Assembly (NCBI RefSeq): GCF_924101635.2
Contig: NZ_CAKMAA020000093.1
Location: 1-32,748 of the forward strand
DNA: 32,748 nt
Direction of reading: 5' to 3'
Source of the DNA: Candidatus Nitrotoga sp. HW29
GTDB taxonomy: Bacteria > Pseudomonadota > Gammaproteobacteria > Burkholderiales > Gallionellaceae
The position numbers and the translations under genes are program-made. This document shows positions 1 through 12,042 of this stretch, in pieces. Each line of letters starts with the position of its first letter. Within the stretch, counting starts at the first letter, position 1. The notes beneath the pieces are model-generated. The model did not search any database and was not told where the DNA came from. It worked only from the letters and a program-made list of their open reading frames with translations.

Positions 1-66
1 GTTGCCGAAAGGTGCGCAAAGTTTTTAGGCGCTCAGCCTGAAAACGAGGGGAAAGAGGGGGGCTGA
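1..66 (+). CDS. possible 3' end of an upstream gene (partial)
   Basis: Frame 1 is open from the window edge to a TGA at 64-66 and would encode about 21 residues, ending in a charged, Gly-rich tail. It lies 63 bp upstream of the PepSY gene on the same strand. The fragment is too short to recognise, and an open stretch of this length can occur by chance. It is listed only as a candidate C-terminus. Confidence 0.25.
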   Translation, partial: VAERCAKFLGAQPENEGKEGG

Positions 67-129
67 ATTCAGTCAAGTTGCGAATGTAACCGCAGGTACT
101 ACACAGTTCAATCAATAGTGAGTTAAGCA

Positions 130-843
130 ATGAATATTCATGCTGTTCGCCGGTGGCATGGCCTTGTTGGAGCTGCCATCGTATTTTTTTTAGTTTATCT
201 TTTGGTGTCAGGGTTAGCTATAAATCATGTTGAGATACTTAAATTAGATAAACAGGAAGTGAGTTCTCCTTGGCTAATGCGTTGGTACGGGATTCAAGTT
301 GCTGATCCAACTCAAGGATATCTGCTTGGTAAAAATTATTTATCTTGGGATGACGACAGATGGGTTTTAGACGATAAATTATTGCCTGGTAGTGCGGGAC
401 AACCAGTTGGAGCAATCGAGGTTAAGGGCATTAATTATGTTGCCACCGCCACCGCCCTTTATTTGTATCAATCGGATGGACAGTTATTAAATAAGGTGGA
501 AAAGCAATCGCTACCCGCCTACCCAATTTTGGCGCTTGGTAAGATGGGTAGTAATGTGATGCTGCAAACTCCGTCTGCCGTATTTGCTAGTGTTGATGGT
601 CTGAATTGGGGAAAATCAAGTAGTACCGGAATGACGTTATCTGCGTTACAAGACCTTCCTGCTGATGTGAAGCGTCGTTCGGCTGACATTCTTGCATCGG
701 GTATACCGCTACAGCGTATATTGCTGGATGTGCATAGCGGCCGTATTTTTGGGCGCTATGCGATATGGGTGATGGACGTTGCGTCGCTTGTATTGTTTGC
801 ATTGGGTTTAAGCGGGTTTTGGCTTTACTGGAGGCTAAGGTAA
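130..843 (+). CDS. PepSY-associated transmembrane protein
   Basis: The 237-residue product resembles the short PepSY-associated TM family: an N-terminal RRWHGLVG motif leads directly into a hydrophobic helix (about residues 12-32), followed by a polar, presumably periplasmic domain, and a second membrane helix near the C-terminus (about 211-233) ending in WLYWRLR. Such proteins are inner-membrane anchored; relatives often sit near iron-uptake, flavin-transfer or reductase genes, but their biochemical role is poorly defined. The start at 130 places the conserved HGLVG motif at residue 10 as usual, although the upstream Shine-Dalgarno is weak. The gene converges on the rng operon. The family call is fairly secure; the function is not. 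Confidence 0.7.
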   Translation: MNIHAVRRWHGLVGAAIVFFLVYLLVSGLAINHVEILKLDKQEVSSPWLMRWYGIQVADPTQGYLLGKNYLSWDDDRWVLDDKLLPGSAGQPVGAIEVKGINYVATATALYLYQSDGQLLNKVEKQSLPAYPILALGKMGSNVMLQTPSAVFASVDGLNWGKSSSTGMTLSALQDLPADVKRRSADILASGIPLQRILLDVHSGRIFGRYAIWVMDVASLVLFALGLSGFWLYWRLR

Positions 844-979
844 CCAGAGAGTTGGATTTGCCTCTACGATGTCTGTTTCTTCTTGCGTCGTTTTTATACA
901 TGCACTGTCGATCCGAGCATTAACCTGAGGTACAGTTTGTTTGCAGGACGAGTTTTCTGAACATAGATTTGCAGCAAAG

Positions 980-2434
980 TCACATTAAAATGATGTCGTA
1001 TTGCTCTTGGCTATATAAGATTTCTACCTGTAGTGACACCGGTTTGCCGATAAGATCAGAAAGCTGAGCTAAACTTTGCGATTCTTCGTCGAGAAACAGA
1101 TCGATGACCAGTTGCGAAGCCAAGATGCGATATTCACGAGCGTTAAATTGGCGCGCTTCGCGCATAATTTCACGCACAATTTCGTAGCATATGGTCTGCG
1201 CGGTTTTTACTTCACCTCGCCCATCGCAGGTGGGGCAGGATTCACACAGTATGTGAGCCAAACTTTCGCGCGTGCGTTTGCGAGTCATTTCCACCAGCCC
1301 CAAAGCGGAGAAACCATTTACGGTTATACGGGTGTGGTCGTTTGCTAGCGACTTTTTGAACTCTTCCAGTACGGCGTCCTGATGTCCCTGGTTATTCATG
1401 TCAATAAAGTCGCAAATGATAATGCCGCCCAAATTCCGTAGGCGTAACTGGCGTGCAATGACTTGTGCCGCATCCAGATTTGTCTTGAAAATTGTGTCGT
1501 CAAAGTTGCGCGAACCGACGAAGCCACCGGTGTTAACGTCGACCGTGGTGAGTGCTTCGGTCTGGTCAATGATGATATATCCTCCCGACTTGAGATTTAC
1601 GCGGCGCGATAGCGCACGCTCAATTTCCTCTTCTACGCCATACAATTCAAATAGCGACCGCTCACCGATATAGTGTTCCAGCCGTGACATCGCACTGGAG
1701 ATAAAGTCCTGTGCAAAAGTAGCCATTCGCTGATAAGTTTCGCGTGAATCTACCAAGATGCGTGTGGTGCTTTCGTTAACGAAATCGCGCAGTACGCAGA
1801 GGCTAATATTGAGTTCTTGGTACAATAAAAAAGGAGCTGTGGATGTTTTCGCTTGTTCTTGAAGCTTGATCCACAGCTTGTTGAGATATTCCATATCGGC
1901 GAGCAACTCTTTGTCTGTAGCAGACTCTGCCATGGTGCGGATGATATAGCCGCCGCTGCTATTATCCGGCAGTAACTGTTGCAGTCTGGTACGTAGTAGT
2001 TCGCGTTCGGCTTCATTCTCAATGCGTTGCGATACGCCGATATGCGATTCTTGTGGTAGAAACACCAGCAGACGTCCGGCGATACTGATCTGGGTGGAAA
2101 GTCTGGCACCCTTGCTGCCGATGGAGTCCTTGATAACCTGTACTAGCAGGCTCTGTCCCTCATACAGCATTTTCTCGATGGGCTTAGCCGCATCGCTGTT
2201 ATTACGGTTTTCCCAGATATCTGCTACATGCAGGAAAGCAGAGCGTTCCAGCCCAATATCGATGAAGGCGGATTGCATGCCCGGTAGTACGCGTTTGACG
2301 CGTCCGACGTACACATTGCTGACAATTCCAAGATGGCTGTCGCGCTCAATGTGGAGTTGTTGCACTATTCCCTGTTGCATCACTGCAACGCGGGTTTCCT
2401 GCGGGGTAACATTGATAAGAATTTCGTCATTCAC
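980..2434 (-). CDS. rng: ribonuclease G
   Basis: The 484-residue protein matches the usual length of RNase G (E. coli 489). This endoribonuclease matures the 5' end of 16S rRNA and degrades some mRNAs. An S1 RNA-binding domain is at about residues 37-128 (SNVYVGRVKRVLPGMQSAF). The metal-binding catalytic aspartates are D299 in TTVDVNTGG and D342 in CDFIDM, with the same 43-residue spacing as RNase E D303/D346. The Zn-link cysteines lie in CPTC (400-403). There is no long RNase E-type C-terminal scaffold, so it is the G form. The ATG overlaps the maf stop by 4 bp (ATGA), which implies translational coupling. It is the last gene of the minus-strand block. Confidence 0.96.
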   Translation of the reverse strand: MNDEILINVTPQETRVAVMQQGIVQQLHIERDSHLGIVSNVYVGRVKRVLPGMQSAFIDIGLERSAFLHVADIWENRNNSDAAKPIEKMLYEGQSLLVQVIKDSIGSKGARLSTQISIAGRLLVFLPQESHIGVSQRIENEAERELLRTRLQQLLPDNSSGGYIIRTMAESATDKELLADMEYLNKLWIKLQEQAKTSTAPFLLYQELNISLCVLRDFVNESTTRILVDSRETYQRMATFAQDFISSAMSRLEHYIGERSLFELYGVEEEIERALSRRVNLKSGGYIIIDQTEALTTVDVNTGGFVGSRNFDDTIFKTNLDAAQVIARQLRLRNLGGIIICDFIDMNNQGHQDAVLEEFKKSLANDHTRITVNGFSALGLVEMTRKRTRESLAHILCESCPTCDGRGEVKTAQTICYEIVREIMREARQFNAREYRILASQLVIDLFLDEESQSLAQLSDLIGKPVSLQVEILYSQEQYDIILM

Positions 2435-3048
2435 AGAATGGGATAACCGAATATTTGTAGCAGCTCGGCTGTTTCGAACAGGGGTAGGCCCATTACGCCT
2501 GAGTAGCTGCCGTTTAGGTGTTGTATGAATGCTGCAGCGTAACCTTGGATGGCATACGCCCCAGCTTTATCTAGTGGTTCGCTGGTGAGGATGTAGCGCC
2601 GGATGCGCTCTTCGCTAAGCGTGGCAATAGTAACTGTGCTAACCGATAAACGTATTTCCGTACGTTCTTCGAAGATAACTGCGACGGCACTTAATACTTG
2701 GTGTTGACGTCCGGAAAGAGCGCGTAATGTAGCGGAGGCTTGCTCACGGCCTTGCGGTTTACCTATAATCTTGCCGTCCAAAATAACGCTGGTGTCGGCC
2801 GCTAAAACCGGAAGTGGGGGTAAGTTGCGGAATTGCAGAAACCTCCATCCGGCATTCACTTTCTCCTGGCAAACCCTTCGTACATAGGTTTCCGGTGATT
2901 CATCTGAGTGCGGAGTTTCATCCACATCCATTTTTCGGGATGAGTTGGAACGTAACAACAGTGTTTCAAAATTAATCCCAATTTGCTTCAGTAGCTCTCG
3001 GCGACGCGGGCTTTGTGAGGAGAGATAGATGCGTGGGTGGGAAGTCAT
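2431..3048 (-). CDS. maf: Maf-family nucleoside triphosphate pyrophosphatase
   Basis: This 205-residue Maf protein hydrolyses nucleoside triphosphates (canonical dTTP/UTP and/or modified NTPs) to the monophosphate and pyrophosphate. The N-terminal signature SSQSPRRRELL (residues 10-20) is the Maf substrate/phosphate motif. The catalytic region AADTSVILDGKIIGKPQG (about 83-100) includes D85, and the C-terminal DKAGAYAIQG and NGSYSGVMGLPLFET motifs are complete. Which nucleotide subclass it belongs to (YhdE, YceF) was not resolved. It overlaps rng by 4 bp and follows rlmH by 32 bp. A Maf-RNase G pair is a common bacterial arrangement. Confidence 0.93.
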   Translation of the reverse strand: MTSHPRIYLSSQSPRRRELLKQIGINFETLLLRSNSSRKMDVDETPHSDESPETYVRRVCQEKVNAGWRFLQFRNLPPLPVLAADTSVILDGKIIGKPQGREQASATLRALSGRQHQVLSAVAVIFEERTEIRLSVSTVTIATLSEERIRRYILTSEPLDKAGAYAIQGYAAAFIQHLNGSYSGVMGLPLFETAELLQIFGYPIL

Positions 3049-3080
3049 GGTTTTTTAAAATCCTGTATTAGCGGACTGTA

Positions 3081-3551
3081 TTATTCACGATGATAAGGAT
3101 GATTGTGCAACAAGCTGTGGGCACGATACAACTGTTCCGCGAGCAATACTCGTACCAAGCCATGCGGCAGCGTCATTGCCGACAGCGCCAGTAGCTGCTG
3201 CGCACTATTTTTAACGGACTCGTGCAAGCCATCCGCGCCCCCAATAATGAAGGCAACATCCCGTCCGCTACCCAACCAATTTTGCATTTGTTGTGCCAGC
3301 TGTTTGGTGGAGGACTGAACACCGCGTTCATCCAACGCGATGCATAACACATCTTTTGGCAAAGCGGCTAGTATACGCTGCGCTTCTGCCTCCATCATCT
3401 GTGCCAAGCTCTTGCCGGTCGTTCGCGGTTCCGGCTTTATTTCTACAAGTTCGATTTGGGCCTCGCGTGTCATGCGTTTGGTATACCCGGTGAAGCCTGC
3501 GGTAATCCAAGCCGGCATCTTGTGTCCGACTGCCACCAGCCACAGTTTCAT
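3081..3551 (-). CDS. rlmH: 23S rRNA (pseudouridine1915-N3)-methyltransferase RlmH
   Basis: The 156-residue protein is one residue longer than the E. coli enzyme. RlmH is a SPOUT-class methyltransferase that methylates pseudouridine 1915 in helix 69 of 23S rRNA on assembled 70S ribosomes. The SAM-binding knot loop reads [13 protein letters not shown] (about 101-113), and the conserved C-terminal [21 protein letters not shown] ending is intact. It overlaps the rsfS stop by 4 bp (ATGA), the usual rsfS-rlmH pairing, and links two ribosome-directed genes in one operon. Confidence 0.96.
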   Translation of the reverse strand: MKLWLVAVGHKMPAWITAGFTGYTKRMTREAQIELVEIKPEPRTTGKSLAQMMEAEAQRILAALPKDVLCIALDERGVQSSTKQLAQQMQNWLGSGRDVAFIIGGADGLHESVKNSAQQLLALSAMTLPHGLVRVLLAEQLYRAHSLLHNHPYHRE

Positions 3552-3907
3552 TTTTGTTCGTTAGCCGACTTTGGCGGTAAATGTCTCATGCTCCATAGTT
3601 CTTCCAACTGGTAGAAAGCACGTACTGCAGGCTGCATGATATGCACGACCACTTCGCCAAGATCCACTAGCACCCATTCCCCGCCTTCTTCACCTTCTAT
3701 GCTAAGTGCTGGTTCACCGCGCAATTTAAGTTGCTTGGATACATGGTCGGCTAAGGCCCTGGTTTGGCGCGGTGAGTTGGCACTAGCAATCACCATGCGC
3801 TCGAATAGTTGACTCTTTTTGCTGGTATCGAGGACGTTGATATCATTGGCCTTAATATCTTCCAATGCAGTTACTACGGCCAAGGTTTTTTCTTCAATGG
3901 TTAGCAT
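3548..3907 (-). CDS. rsfS: ribosome silencing factor RsfS
   Basis: The 119-residue protein belongs to the RsfS/Iojap (DUF143) family. It binds ribosomal protein uL14 on the 50S subunit and blocks joining to 30S during starvation. The family core is visible: [18 protein letters not shown], then [20 protein letters not shown] and a FYQLEELW segment. The ATG at 3905-3907 is one base away from the nadD stop, and its own stop overlaps the rlmH start. The nadD-rsfS-rlmH order is widely conserved in proteobacteria. Confidence 0.95.
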   Translation of the reverse strand: MLTIEEKTLAVVTALEDIKANDINVLDTSKKSQLFERMVIASANSPRQTRALADHVSKQLKLRGEPALSIEGEEGGEWVLVDLGEVVVHIMQPAVRAFYQLEELWSMRHLPPKSANEQK

Positions 3908-3908
3908 G

Positions 3909-4565
3909 TTAGGTATATAGGTGATGTAATTGGATGTAATCGGCTACTGCGTCTGGCAGCAGGTAATGTATATTTTTATTTTCGGCACAACGTTTACGAA
4001 TATCAGTGGCGGAAATTTCCAGAGCAGGCATATTCGCCACCAGGATCGCCCCGGCAGGCGACTCACGCAGAATTCGGGGTGCCGGAACGAGGCGCGTCCT
4101 GTATTCATCGCGCAAAGTTTCGTTAGCCCCATTGATGGCATTACCAAGCGGGTGCCCGGCACGCTGCATAACTACTATGTGTGACAGTTCGAATAAGCTT
4201 TTCCATTCATGCCAAGAGTGTAACAGCAGGAAGGCATCACCGCCCATCAACAGACACAGCGGCTGATGTATACCGTGCTTGGCACGTAGTGCAGAAAGTG
4301 TATTCACCGTATAACACGGATCGGTGCGATAAATTTCGCATTCATCCAGCACAAATGCTGCGTTGTCTTGTAATGCCAGGCGAACCATGTCCAAACGTTG
4401 TATTGCGTTAGCGCGCGGCGCATTGCGGTGCGGTGGCGTACCGCTGGGAATGAAGTGTACTGCGGCCAAATTACATTGCTCTAACGCTTCTTGTGCCAAG
4501 CGCAGATGGCCATTATGTACAGGATCGAACGTACCGCCCAAGATACCGATGGGAGCCTGATTCAC
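3909..4565 (-). CDS. nadD: nicotinate-nucleotide adenylyltransferase
   Basis: The 218-residue enzyme transfers AMP from ATP to nicotinate mononucleotide, giving deamido-NAD, the penultimate step of NAD synthesis. The nucleotidyltransferase motif GILGGTFDPVHNGHLRLA is at residues 7-24 and the C-terminal ISATDIRKR motif is near 184-192. LMGGDAFL and SWHEWKSL are also family-typical. The start is a GTG at 4563-4565, directly in front of the family N-terminus. Only 3 bp separate it from the aceF stop, so nadD is probably translated from the pyruvate dehydrogenase transcript. Confidence 0.96.
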   Translation of the reverse strand: MNQAPIGILGGTFDPVHNGHLRLAQEALEQCNLAAVHFIPSGTPPHRNAPRANAIQRLDMVRLALQDNAAFVLDECEIYRTDPCYTVNTLSALRAKHGIHQPLCLLMGGDAFLLLHSWHEWKSLFELSHIVVMQRAGHPLGNAINGANETLRDEYRTRLVPAPRILRESPAGAILVANMPALEISATDIRKRCAENKNIHYLLPDAVADYIQLHHLYT

Positions 4566-4568
4566 AGG

Positions 4569-5843
4569 TTATAGCACCAGCCGGCGAACATCCGACAATA
4601 CTTTGCTAAGATAACTCGTGAAACGCACTGCTTCCGCACCATCAATTACGCGATGATCATATGACAGCGACAGTGGCAACATTAGCCGTGGTACAAACTC
4701 ACTCTCTTTGAATACAGGTTTTATGCTCGCCTTGGATACACCCAGAATCGCCACTTCTGGCGCATTAATAATCGGTGTAAACGCGGTTCCGCCGATACCA
4801 CCCAGACTGGAAATAGTAAAACAGCCACCTTGCATGGCGGTTGCGGTAAGCTTTTTCTCTCGCGCCTTGGTACTAATTTCGCCCAATTCCTTAGCCAGTT
4901 GAACAATACCCTTTTGATCCACATCACGTAACACTGGCACCATCAAGCCATCCGGTGTATCCACTGCCACGCCGATGTGAAAATATTTTTTCAGCACCAA
5001 GTTCTCACCACTAGTATCTAATGATGAATTGAAATCCGGGTATTGTTGCATAGCTGTCACTACAGCTTTGAGCAAGAAAGCCAGTGGAGTAATTTTTATT
5101 CCTTGTTTTGTGTATTCCTCGCCAAGCTCTTTGCGGAAAGTTTCCATCTCAGTGATATCGGCTTCATCGTGCTGGGTAATGTGTGGTATGGAGACCCAAT
5201 TGCGGTGAAGATTGGCGCCAGAAAGTTTTTTGATGCGCGAGAGCGGCTTGGTTTCAATGGCACCAAATTTGGAAAAATCTACTACCGGCATGGCTGATAT
5301 TTGCAAACCGCCGCCACCGGCGCCACTTTGCGATTGTGCAAGCACAGTTTTAACGAAGCTTTGTACGTCATTTTTGGTAATGCGTCCGTTTACGCCGCTA
5401 CCTTTTACTTGTGTAAGATCAATCCCCAGTTCGCGTGCAAAATGCCGAATAGATGGACTGGCATGCACCTTACTTGTAAGGTTGTTTGGCAAATGGGTTG
5501 GCGTAATCGGTACGGCAACAGAACTTGCTGGAGGCGGATTTGCGGTTTCCTGTACCGAAACTGGTGGGGTGGTGGAGATAGCTACAGCAGACGTTTCTGT
5601 TGCACTGGTTTCTATCGATAAAATCAGTGTGCCTTCTGATACTTTGTCGCCCACTTTAACGCTAACATTTTTCACCACTCCATCAAATGGGGCGGGTACA
5701 TCCATCGTAGCCTTGTCAGTTTCCAGGGTAAGCAGGGGTTGTTCAGTCTTAACCGTATCCCCCGCTTTTACCATTATTTCTATTACCGGCACATCCTTGG
5801 AATCGCCAATGTCCGGCATCAGTACTTGTTTGATTTCTGCCAC
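4569..5843 (-). CDS. aceF: pyruvate dehydrogenase E2, dihydrolipoyllysine acetyltransferase
   Basis: The 424-residue E2 subunit carries the acetyl group from E1 to CoA on a swinging lipoyl arm. It has one N-terminal lipoyl domain (about 1-77) with the lipoyl lysine K44 in ETDKATMDVP, a Pro/Ala/Thr/Val-rich linker (about 80-125), a peripheral-subunit-binding domain (about 128-165, PSIRHFARELGIDLTQVKG), and the C-terminal catalytic domain ending in SYDHRVIDGAEAVRF with H397 and D401 as the expected active-site pair. E. coli AceF has three lipoyl domains; a single one is frequent in betaproteobacteria. It lies 17 bp downstream of aceE. No lpd (E3) gene follows; nadD comes directly after. Confidence 0.96.
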   Translation of the reverse strand: MAEIKQVLMPDIGDSKDVPVIEIMVKAGDTVKTEQPLLTLETDKATMDVPAPFDGVVKNVSVKVGDKVSEGTLILSIETSATETSAVAISTTPPVSVQETANPPPASSVAVPITPTHLPNNLTSKVHASPSIRHFARELGIDLTQVKGSGVNGRITKNDVQSFVKTVLAQSQSGAGGGGLQISAMPVVDFSKFGAIETKPLSRIKKLSGANLHRNWVSIPHITQHDEADITEMETFRKELGEEYTKQGIKITPLAFLLKAVVTAMQQYPDFNSSLDTSGENLVLKKYFHIGVAVDTPDGLMVPVLRDVDQKGIVQLAKELGEISTKAREKKLTATAMQGGCFTISSLGGIGGTAFTPIINAPEVAILGVSKASIKPVFKESEFVPRLMLPLSLSYDHRVIDGAEAVRFTSYLSKVLSDVRRLVL

Positions 5844-5860
5844 GCGTGTCTCCTGCTCGC

Positions 5861-8521
<2,661 letters not shown>

Positions 8522-8599
8522 ATCTACTCTCTATCACTTGTTGTTGGTCGGTGCATTGATGTATTAAGCCGTTTATTTTGTGATGGCGCACAGTGGGCG

Positions 8600-9223
8600 C
8601 TATCTGCCTATATGCATATTAGAAATGCATTGTATCGTTTCGTTCTCCGTCACCACCCATTCCACTTTATGGTCGGTGGTTTCCTGCGGTATATCTTCGA
8701 CCAGTTGAATAGCAAATGCCCCGGCAATCAGCGCAGGTCGGCAGTTTTGGTTTGAAGCCTTAATTCGCGCCAGTAGTTTGTCATAAAATCCGCCGCCGTA
8801 ACCTAGTCGTGCACCGTTGCGTCCGAATGCCACGCCCGGCAGCAAGATAAAATCCACTTTCTGCAACGCATCCATTTTGGCACAGCGCTCAGCCAATGGT
8901 TCGCGTATACCCCACTGGCCGGGTGCCAAATCATGTTGCAAGTTGGTCACGTGATAAATATCCAATTCTTTCGTGGTGCGGTTCACCTTTGGCAACAGCA
9001 CGCACTTGTCATTGCGCAATGCCTGCTGTACCCATTTATCGGTGGAGAACTCTGCGCCGAAGCTCATATAAGCCAATACCGTATTGGCTGTGCGATAAGT
9101 ATCCAGGTGGGCGATGCGCTCCGAGATGGCATGGCTCAAGCACGCTCTTTCAGCCGCGGTTAATTGTTCGCGGTCAGTAATTATACGTTGTCTGATAGCC
9201 TGTTTCATAACCTGTATTGTCAT
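8600..9223 (-). CDS. fau: 5-formyltetrahydrofolate cyclo-ligase
   Basis: The enzyme converts 5-formyl-THF plus ATP into 5,10-methenyl-THF and so recycles stored folate. The family motif NGARLGYGGGFYDKLL and the upstream VDFILLPGVAFG strand are clear. The open frame extends to 9328, but family members are about 180-205 residues. The ATG at 9223 (207 aa) has AAGGA ten bases upstream and is preferred; the ATG at 9208 (MKQAIRQRI) is a close alternative, and the longer Lys/Arg-rich extension is unlikely to be translated. It lies upstream of aceE on the same strand. Confidence 0.9.
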   Translation of the reverse strand: MTIQVMKQAIRQRIITDREQLTAAERACLSHAISERIAHLDTYRTANTVLAYMSFGAEFSTDKWVQQALRNDKCVLLPKVNRTTKELDIYHVTNLQHDLAPGQWGIREPLAERCAKMDALQKVDFILLPGVAFGRNGARLGYGGGFYDKLLARIKASNQNCRPALIAGAFAIQLVEDIPQETTDHKVEWVVTENETIQCISNMHIGR

Positions 9224-9552
9224 GGGCAGATTATCCTTATTCATGTATTTAAGCGGGCGGTTTCTTTTAGAATATCGATGGAAACTTCGCAGTCGTTCTT
9301 CAAGTTTTTTCGGTGAACGTGGCAACACGCTGACTTAAATAGTCTGTCAAGAAATTCGGTTGAGTCTTTGGAACGCTATTCGGAATGGCAAAAATTATTT
9401 GCATTCATGTTAATTACAAATCAAAAGCATGGCGCTACCGCGAATGGCATTCATGATACAAAATCGTTCCAGAATGAACTTTTGGAAGATCGCTACAGGT
9501 TTTATGGGTAAGGAAAAATCCAAATTTGCTCGCGCTTATTGCAATTTAACCG
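9224..9552. other. intergenic region between ilvA and fau
   Basis: About 330 bp without a convincing gene. On the minus strand a TTGACA hexamer (9345-9350) could be a -35 element for fau, but the sequence 17 bp downstream is not a good -10. In many proteobacteria 6S RNA lies just upstream of fau; I looked for its large closing helix here and did not find it. Open frames on the plus strand are short and run antisense to ilvA. Confidence 0.4.
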
Positions 9553-11061
9553 TCAGCTCAGGAACAATTTGTATGCCGGATTATCGCTCTCATCCCAATA
9601 GCGATAACCCAGATTATCCAGGAAAATTCGCAGCGGTTTTTTGTCATGATTTGGCACTTGCATGCCGATCAGCACGCGGCCGTAATCCGCACCATGATTA
9701 CGATAATGGAACAAGCTGATATTCCAGTTATGGTTCATGCTATTAAGGAAAGCCATTAATGCGCCAGGGCGTTCAGGGAATTCAAAGCGAAACAGGATTT
9801 CATCCTGCAAACCAGGCGCATGCCCCCCTACCAGATGGCGTACATGTAGCTTGGCTACCTCATTATCAGTAAAATTCAGCGTGGCTAGTTTATGTTTTCT
9901 CAGCGTGGTAACAAGCTTGGTCGTTTCGGACTGATCTTTTACCTGCACACCGACAAATACATGCGCTTCGTTGGAATTTGCATAACGGTAGTTGAATTCA
10001 GTGATGTTACGGTGACCCAGCAAGGAACAAAATTTGCGAAAGCTGCCGGGCGTTTCCGGGATGCTCACCGCCAGAATAGCCTCGCGTTTTTCGCCGAGCT
10101 CTGCCCGCTCTGCGATGAAACGCAAGCGATCGAAATTCATGTTGGCACCGCTCGTAATTGCCACGAGCGTTTTGCCTTTTAGTTTTTCGCGTTCTGCATA
10201 TAATTTTGCACCGGCAATAGCCAGCGCTCCGGCGGGCTCAAGATTGGTGCGGGTATCCTCGAACACATCCTTGATCGCCGCACAAATGGCGTCGGTGTCC
10301 ACCAGAATAATTTCGTCCACCAATTCGCGGCATAAACGGAAAGTTTCCTGTCCGACTTGTTTTACAGCCACGCCATCCGCGAACAAACCGACATGCTCAA
10401 GCTTGACGCGCCGACCGGCCTTAATCGAACGGCTCATGGCATCCGATTCAACGGGTTGCACGCCAATAACCTTGATCTCCGGGCGCACCGCTTTGACGTA
10501 AGCAGCAACGCCTGAGATTAAGCCGCCGCCACCGATGGGCGCAAAGATTGCATGGATGGACTGGCTACACTGCCGCAGTATTTCCATACCAATCGTTCCC
10601 TGCCCGGCGATTACGTCAGTATCGTCATAAGGATGGACGAAGGTCAGTTTGAGTTTCTGTTCCAGCTCCAACGCATGCAGATAGGCATCAGAATAAGAAT
10701 CGCCATGCAATATTGTTTTTGCACCGCGGCTGGCAACGGCCTCCACTTTAATCTGCGGTGTGGTTACAGGCATGACGATGATGGCCTTGCAGCCCAGTTT
10801 TTGGGCTGATAGCGCCACGCCTTGCGCGTGATTACCGGCAGAGGCAGCGATGACACCACGCTTAAGCTGCGCCGGCGTCAACTTCGCCATCTTGTTATAG
10901 GCGCCGCGCAGCTTGAAAGAAAATACCGGCTGCATGTCTTCACGCTTTAGCAAAACATTGTTGCTGATACGGGCGGACAAATTGGGCGCAACATCCAATG
11001 GGCTTTCAACAGCCACGTCATAAACGCGAGCGGTGAGAATGCGGTTCAAGTAACTTTGCAT
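9553..11061 (-). CDS. ilvA: threonine ammonia-lyase, biosynthetic
   Basis: The 502-residue PLP enzyme deaminates threonine to 2-oxobutanoate, the committed step to isoleucine. The PLP lysine is K50 in FSFKLRGAYNKM; SAGNHAQGVA and the PIGGGGLISG phosphate-binding loop follow. The C-terminal third carries two ACT-like regulatory units (ILAVSIPETPGSFRKFC and FRFEFPERPGALMAFL), the full-length biosynthetic form expected to be feedback-inhibited by isoleucine. The ATG at 11059-11061 gives the standard N-terminus. It is divergent from the lipoprotein gene at 11256. Confidence 0.96.
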   Translation of the reverse strand: MQSYLNRILTARVYDVAVESPLDVAPNLSARISNNVLLKREDMQPVFSFKLRGAYNKMAKLTPAQLKRGVIAASAGNHAQGVALSAQKLGCKAIIVMPVTTPQIKVEAVASRGAKTILHGDSYSDAYLHALELEQKLKLTFVHPYDDTDVIAGQGTIGMEILRQCSQSIHAIFAPIGGGGLISGVAAYVKAVRPEIKVIGVQPVESDAMSRSIKAGRRVKLEHVGLFADGVAVKQVGQETFRLCRELVDEIILVDTDAICAAIKDVFEDTRTNLEPAGALAIAGAKLYAEREKLKGKTLVAITSGANMNFDRLRFIAERAELGEKREAILAVSIPETPGSFRKFCSLLGHRNITEFNYRYANSNEAHVFVGVQVKDQSETTKLVTTLRKHKLATLNFTDNEVAKLHVRHLVGGHAPGLQDEILFRFEFPERPGALMAFLNSMNHNWNISLFHYRNHGADYGRVLIGMQVPNHDKKPLRIFLDNLGYRYWDESDNPAYKLFLS

Positions 11062-11255
11062 GGCTGATTCACGAATGATGTTATGAGCAGATTATGATGC
11101 AAGACTAGCAGAAATTGTATGTAATCCGAATCGTTACTCGCAAGTGTGCACGTGTTTATTCATTTATACTCTTTCTGCATGGATGTCTAAGAGGCTACCA
11201 TGCTCACGTGGTTGATCTCTTGAACAATTTTATAAAATGATAATAGTAGAGTCGT

Positions 11256-11993
11256 ATGATTCCAAAATTGCACCGTAATTGCCGTTTGCTTGCCTTTATT
11301 ACCGTAGTCTTATTTCTGGCTGCCTGCACCACCACAGTCCCTGATAAAAACAGTAGGCATATTCCACAACAGAGTGATCGTAATTTGCTTAGTCAGCTTG
11401 GTAAATCCGATATTGATCGTTTGGCTGATGTAGAGATGCGTGAAAATACTCAAATCCTGAGTATGTTAATGACAAAATTATACAAGCGTAATCCGCGTGA
11501 ACTCAGGAAAAACACCACAGCGACTGCAGAAGATGCGGTGAAATCAATATTCGAAAACCAGCATGGCTGGCGGTTCAAGGAAATTGGCGAAGCGCAGGGC
11601 GCTTATGCTATTCAACAGGCGTTCCGGCTTGACTATGAAGGTGACCGGGTAATGTCGTTGATCGTAGGCTTACAAACGATGTTGATCAAAGCACATGGCG
11701 GAAAAACGGAATTCTATTTTACCGATACCATTGAGCCACAAAATATTTTTAATGCTGCGCGTAACGTCGAGATCGCCGTGTGGCAGCTCTCTAATACCCG
11801 GGATGATAAAGGACAGCTGAGGCTATTAACCAATGAACTGAATGATCACGAGCGTAACCTCAGTTTTGAACGGGAGTTCGGGAAAATTATCGGTAGCCTC
11901 GATTTGTTCGCAATTACGTTATCGGAAAAATTGCAGCGCGGCATTACACGCGTGGTGCAGACTTTGTCGACCGCATTGTTCTTGCCATTTTGA
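11256..11993 (+). CDS. conserved lipoprotein of unknown function
   Basis: The 245-residue product begins with a lipoprotein signal: a hydrophobic stretch (11-21) and lipobox LAAC with the acylated cysteine at residue 24. The mature part is mostly helical and soluble (RLADVEMRENTQILSML, FRLDYEGDRVMSLIVGL, FAITLSEKLQRGITRVV). The TTTV after the cysteine carries no Asp at +2, so outer-membrane sorting is likely. I do not recognise a characterised family; similar lipoproteins occur in iron-oxidising betaproteobacteria. It is divergent from ilvA with about 190 bp between them, and the upstream region has a weak promoter-like TTGAAC/TAATAG pair. It is the last core gene before the accessory island. 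Confidence 0.75.
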   Translation: MIPKLHRNCRLLAFITVVLFLAACTTTVPDKNSRHIPQQSDRNLLSQLGKSDIDRLADVEMRENTQILSMLMTKLYKRNPRELRKNTTATAEDAVKSIFENQHGWRFKEIGEAQGAYAIQQAFRLDYEGDRVMSLIVGLQTMLIKAHGGKTEFYFTDTIEPQNIFNAARNVEIAVWQLSNTRDDKGQLRLLTNELNDHERNLSFEREFGKIIGSLDLFAITLSEKLQRGITRVVQTLSTALFLPF

Positions 11994-12025
11994 TCTTGCC
12001 CCACCTAACACCTAATAGTAAACTA

Positions 12026-12042
12026 GGGTCAGATTCGATTTA
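12026..12042 (+). repeat. left inverted end of RAYT unit
   Basis: GGGTCAGATTCGATTTA, inverted partner at 12778-12794 (16 of 17 bases match). The last three bases overlap the transposase stop codon. Its first eight bases, GGGTCAGA, also begin the IS4 element's ends at 14789 and 16143. Confidence 0.85.

Noticed and set aside
9224-9552. Possible 6S RNA upstream of fau
   Set aside because: The genomic position is right, but no long closing helix with central bubble could be traced on the minus strand.
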